A stretch of DNA of 64,000 nt from Mediterraneibacter hominis (GTDB taxonomy: Bacteria; Bacillota; Clostridia; Lachnospirales; Lachnospiraceae): contig NZ_JACOPF010000001.1 in the NCBI RefSeq assembly GCF_014287475.1, forward strand, positions 1,488,001 to 1,552,000, given 5' to 3'. The notes beneath the pieces are model-generated. The model was not told where the DNA came from. It searched no databases and saw only the letters and a list, made by a program, of their open reading frames with translations. Below are positions 59,443-64,000 of the stretch, in pieces. Position 1 is the first letter of the stretch, and every line of letters starts with the position of its first letter. A program made the position numbers and the translations under genes.

Positions 59443-60262
59443 ACTCGCAGATATATCCTATTTTCCCAGAAAATTCAGGAGCTACAGATAAAATATCATT
59501 CGGCACATCATTAAAAACCCATTTTCCAGTGTTCTGATAATAAAAAATATCCAGGCAGTCTTCTTCTGTACTTCCATCTCTGAAGCTAGGCTCGTTTTCC
59601 ATCCATGCATCCACACACCAGTAAGAATCCGAATTTATCTTGTCTCCATAGAGTTCATTTTTCTCGTTTACCCAATAATACTCCTCAGAACCAGCATCTC
59701 TTCTTCCACCAATACGGAACTGAATATCCTGTATTCCCTTTTTATTGATTTCACTTAGAATATACTCATATTCCTCCTGGCTGTTTATCCTTACCAGATA
59801 CCCTCTTTCATTCAGACAATATTGATACGCCTCGCTCCACGTACAGTCAGAGACAATAAATTCATATCTGTGGATTCCACCTTCCGTAGAGTCATAGACT
59901 TTTTTCTGTTCTTTTGCGTCCTCTTTATCTTCTTTATCCTCGTTTTTCTTTTCCTCTTTTAGCTCCTTATCCTCTCTGTCCTTTTGTATTTTTTCCTTCT
60001 CATCAGAACCTTCTGCCACTTTCTTCCCGTCCGGTCCGCCTTTATATTCTTCGATTCTGGCAGTCAATTCTTTCTTTGATACTTTTACATGGTAATCCCC
60101 TATTACGATCCACACGCAAATACCGGCCAAAATTCCAAGTATAAGAACGAGAGAAACAATGACTACAGGAAGCCTTGATTTCTTTTTTCCAAGAGGCGCA
60201 CCACACTTTTCACAGAAAACGGCGCCTTCCTCAACAGGACTGTTACATTTTGGACATCGCAT
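59432..60262 (-). CDS. Zinc-ribbon, transmembrane, C-type lectin-like protein
   Basis: 276 residues: N-terminal zinc ribbon (3-24, CPKC...CEKCG), membrane helix (~31-53, LPVVIVSLVLILGILAGICV), a Lys/Glu-rich charged linker (84-122) and a C-terminal C-type lectin-like domain (~130-276). The lectin core has the WSEAYQYC helix (C149), WMENEPS turn, EDCLDIF (C236) and W-x-x-NDVP (KWVFNDVP) then YICEYE (C272). The Cys that normally pairs with C236 after NDVP is missing. The zinc ribbon should be cytoplasmic and the lectin outside. Ligand not predictable. Ribosome site GGGAGGAG before ATG 60262; overlaps the GH3 gene by 11 bases. Confidence 0.72.
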   Translation of the reverse strand: MRCPKCNSPVEEGAVFCEKCGAPLGKKKSRLPVVIVSLVLILGILAGICVWIVIGDYHVKVSKKELTARIEEYKGGPDGKKVAEGSDEKEKIQKDREDKELKEEKKNEDKEDKEDAKEQKKVYDSTEGGIHRYEFIVSDCTWSEAYQYCLNERGYLVRINSQEEYEYILSEINKKGIQDIQFRIGGRRDAGSEEYYWVNEKNELYGDKINSDSYWCVDAWMENEPSFRDGSTEEDCLDIFYYQNTGKWVFNDVPNDILSVAPEFSGKIGYICEYED

Positions 60263-60274
60263 TTTTACTCCTCC

Positions 60275-60889
60275 CTAGACGATCGGTGTTCCACATCCTG
60301 TGCAAAACTTCTGGCCTTCTTTCAACTCTTTACCACAATTCGGGCATACGGACTGCTGCACCTCCGATTGAACTGGCTCACTTGCTGCTTCCGCCTGCAC
60401 AGGCTCTGTCTCCACTTTTGTCCCGCAGTTTACACAGAACAACTGATCCTCCTCCAGCGGAGCGCCACATGATTTGCACACTTTTCCTGTAGGCATCTGT
60501 GCAGATGTCTCCACAGCTTTCTCTGGGATTTCTATTTTTGCACCGCAGACATTACAAAATTTTGAGTTTTCAGAAATCTCTGCATTACAGTTCGGACAAA
60601 ATATGGTTCCTTTTATTTTTCTCAACTGTTCGCGCAGTTCTTCTGCCTGATTTTCTAACTCATTTATTTTTATAATCCACTCTGCTGCCTCTGGCACAGC
60701 TTCCTGCTCCTGCTTTGTGCAGAGTTCATAATAGAGCTTGCCGAGCTGTTCGAACACTTCTTTTTTCTGATTCTCCAGTCCCCGCAGATTCGACGAAATC
60801 TTTACAGAATCTGTCGCCTCCTTTGTTTTTTGGATTGCTCCCTGTCCAAGCATAGTTATTTTTTTATCTAAATCATTTAAAAATGCCAT
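60275..60889 (-). CDS. Coiled-coil protein with three zinc ribbons
   Basis: 204 residues: N-terminal helical region (~1-93; AIQKTKEATDSVKISSNLRG, KKEVFEQLGKLYYELCTKQE) that looks like the coiled coils of DUF/zinc-ribbon companion proteins, then three zinc ribbons (CPNCNAEI...CNVCG ~98, CKSCGAPL...CVNCG ~137, CPNCGKEL...CTGCG ~183). No membrane segment. It probably acts as a cytoplasmic multivalent adaptor for the membrane proteins that also carry zinc ribbons. GGGAGG 7 bases before ATG 60889; the lectin gene follows after 12 bases. Confidence 0.7.
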   Translation of the reverse strand: MAFLNDLDKKITMLGQGAIQKTKEATDSVKISSNLRGLENQKKEVFEQLGKLYYELCTKQEQEAVPEAAEWIIKINELENQAEELREQLRKIKGTIFCPNCNAEISENSKFCNVCGAKIEIPEKAVETSAQMPTGKVCKSCGAPLEEDQLFCVNCGTKVETEPVQAEAASEPVQSEVQQSVCPNCGKELKEGQKFCTGCGTPIV

Positions 60890-60926
60890 TGTATTACCTC
60901 CCTTATATGATATAGACTTGTATCTT

Positions 60927-61190
60927 TTATCCTACTTTTGTTCCGCAGCTTCCGCAAAAAACAGCGCCTGGCTCTAGCTTTGCTTTACAGTTCGGACATG
61001 TTGCTCTATTGTCTGCCTGCTGATTTTTCAGTCTTGTAATTCTGTCAAACAGCGGAAGAAGCTGTGGAAGCGGATCCTCGAAACCGCCCTCATAATACTG
61101 CTTTCCCAGCTCCAAATACACTTGATTCAGCTCTTCCTCCACTTCCTCTTTTAAATGAAAAATTTCTGTTTTTTCTTCATCTGCCATCAT
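60927..61190 (-). CDS. Small zinc-ribbon protein
   Basis: 87 residues: helical N-terminal part (TEIFHLKEEVEEELNQVYLE, LGKQYYEGGFEDPLPQLL) and one C-terminal zinc ribbon (CPNCKAKLEPGAVFCGSCG). The helical part is alike in character to the start of the 60275-60889 protein (LGKQYYEG versus LGKLYYEL), suggesting that they are related. Soluble. Start 61190 with AAGGAG 8 bases upstream; 36-base gap to the next gene. Confidence 0.68.
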   Translation of the reverse strand: MMADEEKTEIFHLKEEVEEELNQVYLELGKQYYEGGFEDPLPQLLPLFDRITRLKNQQADNRATCPNCKAKLEPGAVFCGSCGTKVG

Positions 61191-61230
61191 TTTCAGCTCT
61201 CCTTATATAGATTTTAAATACATCACACTA

Positions 61231-61260
61231 GAGCCTGCCAGCTTTTCCTCCGGCAGGCTC
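61231..61260 (-). terminator. Hairpin between zinc-ribbon genes
   Basis: GAGCCTGCC-N12-GGCAGGCTC, no U-run, in the 95-base gap between the 61286 and 61190 genes; perhaps an RNA stability or partial-termination element that sets lower expression downstream. Confidence 0.4.
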
Positions 61261-61285
61261 CTCTCTTTCTATCCCAACTTATATT

Positions 61286-62185
61286 TTACATAGAAGTCGG
61301 ATCCAAATACCATTTTCCATCAATTTTAACCACCTGCAGAACCATTCCATCCGTGTATGTTTCATCCGTAATAGCTTCCATTCCGATAATCATCAGCACA
61401 TCTACGGATTTTCCTTCTTCCACCGTCTCGTACACACCTGCCGAATCAAACTCATCCTGTATTACCGCAATGTCATCCTCTGTCAGCTCATCAACACTCC
61501 TCACCTCATAGTCAACCTGGTACCCGCCTACTTTGATGTCTGTGCCCATAGAGTCCATAAACATTTCTTCAAGATAATCCGCTAATTCTGTCTCATTATA
61601 TCCACTTTCTTCTGACAGCACCTCTATCGTTCCATCAGAAAAAGCTGACAGCATAATTTCTCCGTCCTGTTCTTCAATCCCCTGCATCAGTTTTGCTATA
61701 GGCTCTTCAAAGCTGCTTTCTTCTCTCTTTTCCTCTTTCTGTTCTTCTTTCGCATCCTCGTCTTCATCCTTTTTATCAGAACTATCAGACGAAGCTTCCG
61801 ACTTTTTCGAATCACCAGAAGATCTTCCAGAATCATTCGAGCAGCCTTTTACGGCAAATACAACTCCGACAATCACTGCAATCAGTACAACAATAGCTAT
61901 AATAATAAAAATCAGTGGTTTCTTTGATTTTTTCGGAGGTTTCCCTCCAGCCGGCTGATAGTACTGTTGTCCGTTTGGCTGCTGATAATACGGCTGGCTT
62001 CCATTTGCCTGCTGCCCTCTATTCGGCTGCTGGTACTGCCCTTGATTATTTGACTGCTGATACTGCCCGGCTGGCTGTGCACCGCCTGAATTCTGCGCAT
62101 TATCTGGCACTTCTACTGGTGTTCCACAGTTCGGGCAGAACTTTGTACCATCATTTACTTGTGTTCCACAATTTCTGCAAAACAT
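61286..62185 (-). CDS. Zinc-ribbon, membrane, extracellular-domain protein 1
   Basis: 299 residues: N-terminal zinc ribbon (CRNCGTQVNDGTKFCPNCG, 3-21), Gln/Asn/Tyr-rich flexible linker (~30-83), membrane helix (~89-111, LIFIIIAIVVLIAVIVGVVF), a Ser/Asp/Lys/Glu-rich linker and a C-terminal domain (~158-299) that opens with KLMQGIEEQDGEIMLSAFSD and ends VVKIDGKWYLDP. That domain recurs in the next two genes. It has the look of an NTF2/DUF4878-like alpha+beta fold, which is inference. ATG 62185 with GAGGAGG upstream. Membrane topology puts the ribbon in the cytoplasm. Confidence 0.72.
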   Translation of the reverse strand: MFCRNCGTQVNDGTKFCPNCGTPVEVPDNAQNSGGAQPAGQYQQSNNQGQYQQPNRGQQANGSQPYYQQPNGQQYYQPAGGKPPKKSKKPLIFIIIAIVVLIAVIVGVVFAVKGCSNDSGRSSGDSKKSEASSDSSDKKDEDEDAKEEQKEEKREESSFEEPIAKLMQGIEEQDGEIMLSAFSDGTIEVLSEESGYNETELADYLEEMFMDSMGTDIKVGGYQVDYEVRSVDELTEDDIAVIQDEFDSAGVYETVEEGKSVDVLMIIGMEAITDETYTDGMVLQVVKIDGKWYLDPTSM

Positions 62186-62214
62186 ACCTTTCCCTCCTCT
62201 TTTTCAAAGCTTCT

Positions 62215-62880
62215 TTAGTTCAGGCTTATCGGATTGATATACCACTTTCCATCTACCTTAATTACTTCGATAGTAGCATCATTATCGTCCTCTTCATCTC
62301 CGTCAACATAGACTGTCATTGTAACGTCCAGTTCTCTGGCTGCGCTGATGTCTTCCCTGATGTCCCAGTAATCCTTCAACTCATCTTCAATGTCTTTGAT
62401 GTCATCCTTATCTAATTTCTTGCTGTCTTCGATCTCATACTTGAATTCCAAGTCCGCATCCTCCCAGTCTTCTCCGGAGAACATATATTCAAACTCTTCT
62501 TCCATCATATCTTCCAGGTCTTTTTTATCATATCCTGACTGGTCTTCCATCGCCTCAATCGTATTCTCGGAAAATGCGGACAGAATTATCTCCCCGTCCT
62601 GTTCTTCCACACCCTTTATCAGATTTTTAATCGGCTTTTCATATCCTTTTCCAAACACAGTCTTTCCAAGCACTGCCGCCAGAACAATTACTACGACCAC
62701 GACAATCGCAATCAATCCAATTGCCAGATACGGCGGTTTTTTCTGCGGCTGTACCGGAGACGCTCCTCCCTGATATCCTCTACTATTTCCCCCAGCATTG
62801 CCGTTTACCGCCGGAGTACCGCACTTAGGGCAAAACTTTGCCCCCTCATTCAACTGCGCTCCACAATTCTTACAAAACAT
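62215..62880 (-). CDS. Zinc-ribbon, membrane, extracellular-domain protein 2
   Basis: 221 residues: zinc ribbon CKNCGAQLNEGAKFCPKCG, short linker, membrane helix (~51-70, YLAIGLIAIVVVVVIVLAAV), then the extracellular domain (~78-221) with NLIKGVEEQDGEIILSAFSE, an acidic middle and EVIKVDGKWYINP. Same layout and many identical residues as the two flanking genes; lacks the long Gln/Asn linker. 29 bases from the 61286 gene. GAGGAGG before ATG 62880. Confidence 0.72.
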   Translation of the reverse strand: MFCKNCGAQLNEGAKFCPKCGTPAVNGNAGGNSRGYQGGASPVQPQKKPPYLAIGLIAIVVVVVIVLAAVLGKTVFGKGYEKPIKNLIKGVEEQDGEIILSAFSENTIEAMEDQSGYDKKDLEDMMEEEFEYMFSGEDWEDADLEFKYEIEDSKKLDKDDIKDIEDELKDYWDIREDISAARELDVTMTVYVDGDEEDDNDATIEVIKVDGKWYINPISLN

Positions 62881-62904
62881 ACCTTTTTCCTCCTCTTTTA
62901 TCTT

Positions 62905-63573
62905 TTAGTACTCGAAGCTTCCCCAATTGATATACCATTTGCCGTCTACTTTAATGACTTCCATTGTTATGTCTGTCTCATCTTCCTCATCACCATCAAC
63001 ATAGATTGTAAATACAACATCCAGTTCTCTTGCCGCACTGATGTCCTCCCGGATATCCATAAACTCTTTTAAGTCCTTTTTAATATCTTTGATATCCTCT
63101 TTATCCAGTTTTTTATTGTCCTCGATTTTATATTTTATCTGGATATCCTCTCCATCGAGGTCTTCTTCTGTTATCATATACAGAGAATTTTTTTCCATCT
63201 GCTTTTCCAGCTTCCTGCCCTTTACACCAAAATTATCTTCCATTTTTTTGATTGTATTTTTACTGTAGGCAGACAAAATCTTTTCTCCATCCTCTTGTTC
63301 TATTCCCTTGACAAATGCCTTCACAGGCTTTACATATCCTCTCCCAAATACAAATTTTCCAACTACTGCCAGAACAATAACGCCCAGCACAATTACACCG
63401 ATTGCCAGGTACGGCGGCCTTTTTTGAGTCTGTGGGCTGCTTGTTCCTCCCTCTCTATAATTCACATTTTTTCCGCCAACTGCTCCCGAAACATTTACAG
63501 ACACCGGAGTCCCGCATTTGGAGCAAAATTTTGCCCCCTCTTTCAGCGGGGCGCCGCAATTTTTACAAAACAT
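62905..63573 (-). CDS. Zinc-ribbon, membrane, extracellular-domain protein 3
   Basis: 222 residues: zinc ribbon CKNCGAPLKEGAKFCSKCG, membrane helix (~51-73, YLAIGVIVLGVIVLAVVGKF), then the extracellular domain with AFVKGIEQEDGEKILSAYSK, KKLDKEDIKDIKKDLKEF and MEVIKVDGKWYINW. Closest to protein 2, so the pair is a recent tandem duplication; its first and last residues align without gaps. AAGGAGGG before ATG 63573; 24 bases to the next gene. Confidence 0.72.
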   Translation of the reverse strand: MFCKNCGAPLKEGAKFCSKCGTPVSVNVSGAVGGKNVNYREGGTSSPQTQKRPPYLAIGVIVLGVIVLAVVGKFVFGRGYVKPVKAFVKGIEQEDGEKILSAYSKNTIKKMEDNFGVKGRKLEKQMEKNSLYMITEEDLDGEDIQIKYKIEDNKKLDKEDIKDIKKDLKEFMDIREDISAARELDVVFTIYVDGDEEDETDITMEVIKVDGKWYINWGSFEY

Positions 63574-63583
63574 GTTTCCCTCC

Positions 63584-64000
63584 TTATATCAAGACAAATA
63601 CATTCTCATTATTTTTCATATATATTCTCGTTCCTCTGGGAACATAATACTGCCGGCCTTTTCCGAGAGGCTGCCCGCTTTCCAAAAACATTGTTTTTAC
63701 TTCAAACGGCTCTATACAGTACTGTGCGCTCTCCTGCTCAAACCGAACAGACGCAAGCGCCTGCGGGCTCTCATACGGACTTAACACTGCACATCCATCT
63801 GCCCAGAGAAAATAGATCTCCTCGGTCTCTTTCATCGGGTATCTCTTTCCCTTAAGCTGTCCGGATTCTGCACACAATTCCCCGCCGCGTTCTTCTCTTG
63901 GCTGAACAAAGGGCTCTTCCTGCTCCTTCAAAAAAGCCGCCCTCTCCCTTTCCTGTTCTTCCTCAAAAAGGTGCTCCTGCAACACTTGCTCCGCCTGCCC
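63584..64000 (-). CDS. FHA-like domain protein, C-terminal part (cut by window edge)
   Basis: The frame is open at 64000 and reads to a stop at 63584-63586, 139 residues in view. A Glu/Arg-rich helical segment (~1-40) precedes a beta-rich domain with KTMFLESGQPLGKGRQYYVP and GTRIYMKNNENVFVLI. The latter fits the last strands of a forkhead-associated (FHA) domain, where NG-x-L...L-x-x-G-D-x-I...F-x-F is expected. FHA binds phosphothreonine, and zinc-ribbon/pseudokinase gene partners agree with that, but the N-terminal half must be seen. 10 bases before the zinc-ribbon protein 3 gene. Confidence 0.45.
   Translation of the reverse strand, partial: GQAEQVLQEHLFEEEQERERAAFLKEQEEPFVQPREERGGELCAESGQLKGKRYPMKETEEIYFLWADGCAVLSPYESPQALASVRFEQESAQYCIEPFEVKTMFLESGQPLGKGRQYYVPRGTRIYMKNNENVFVLI

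Noticed and set aside
61286..63573. Possible CRISPR-like repetition near the zinc-ribbon genes
   Set aside because: The repetition is between coding paralogs and has no constant short repeat with spacers.

Overview
This window is a low-to-mid GC Firmicute chromosome segment, most likely from an anaerobic, spore-forming Lachnospiraceae relative (Blautia/Dorea/Mediterraneibacter type). Pointers are type III glutamine synthetase, PPi-dependent phosphofructokinase, rubrerythrin, the murB-rapZ-whiA-Crh cluster, a Csp-like S8 protease without signal peptide, strong GGAGG ribosome sites and many intrinsic terminators. No prophage, CRISPR array or intact insertion sequence was seen. The species assignment is inference.

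Layout. 1-2.1 kb: glnN (cut by the left edge, with an attenuator-like leader) and fba. 2.3-9.7 kb: PH-domain protein, tRNA-Glu, a decayed coiled-coil gene, lipid kinase, the murB-rapZ-whiA-HPr-like operon, a CNNM/CorC protein and an amidase-SPOR protein. 9.9-24.4 kb is transporter-rich: a NatAB-like ABC exporter, a heterodimeric ABC exporter beside a MerR regulator and a GNAT enzyme, a MacAB-like efflux operon, a DUF975-CmpB membrane protein and a YbaK-type editing protein. The two unlinked ABC operons (natAB-like and MacAB-like) carry the same operator, ATTGTATT-N8-AATACAAT, at their -10 boxes. 24.5-35.5 kb: carbamate kinase, hemolysin-III protein, nucleotidyltransferase, small alarmone synthetase, uracil/hypoxanthine-type glycosylase, double Nudix protein, S8 protease, rubrerythrin, glycosyltransferase, PPi-PFK and a second amidase. 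35.7-36.6 kb: seven tRNAs in two transcription units. 36.9-40.2 kb: phosphodiesterase, rdgB, RNA methyltransferase, an Asn/Ser-rich small protein and a HAAS-domain protein.

40.3-54.5 kb concerns peptide, amide and amino-acid metabolism: PepD, an OPT transporter, and a LysR-controlled operon of nitrilase, NCS1 transporter and two tandem M29/NicX-like metalloenzymes. It is followed by a stand-alone PEP/pyruvate-binding protein and a second LysR gene divergent from aspartate aminotransferase-glutamate dehydrogenase. The nitrilase/NCS1/M29 operon looks like uptake and breakdown of an N-containing small molecule that I cannot name.

54.8-64 kb (continuing past the right edge) is the best candidate for an undescribed system: a same-strand cluster of an FHA-like protein, three paralogous zinc-ribbon/membrane/extracellular-domain proteins, two soluble zinc-ribbon proteins, a zinc-ribbon/membrane/C-type-lectin protein, a membrane-anchored NagZ-like GH3 enzyme, a pseudokinase/membrane/TPR protein and a multi-Ig membrane protein. 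Several junctions overlap by exactly 11 bases. I infer an envelope-sensing or envelope-assembly module. A mobile-looking 161-bp palindromic repeat with AACAGTTCAGCC ends occurs three times in the window, once with an internal deletion.
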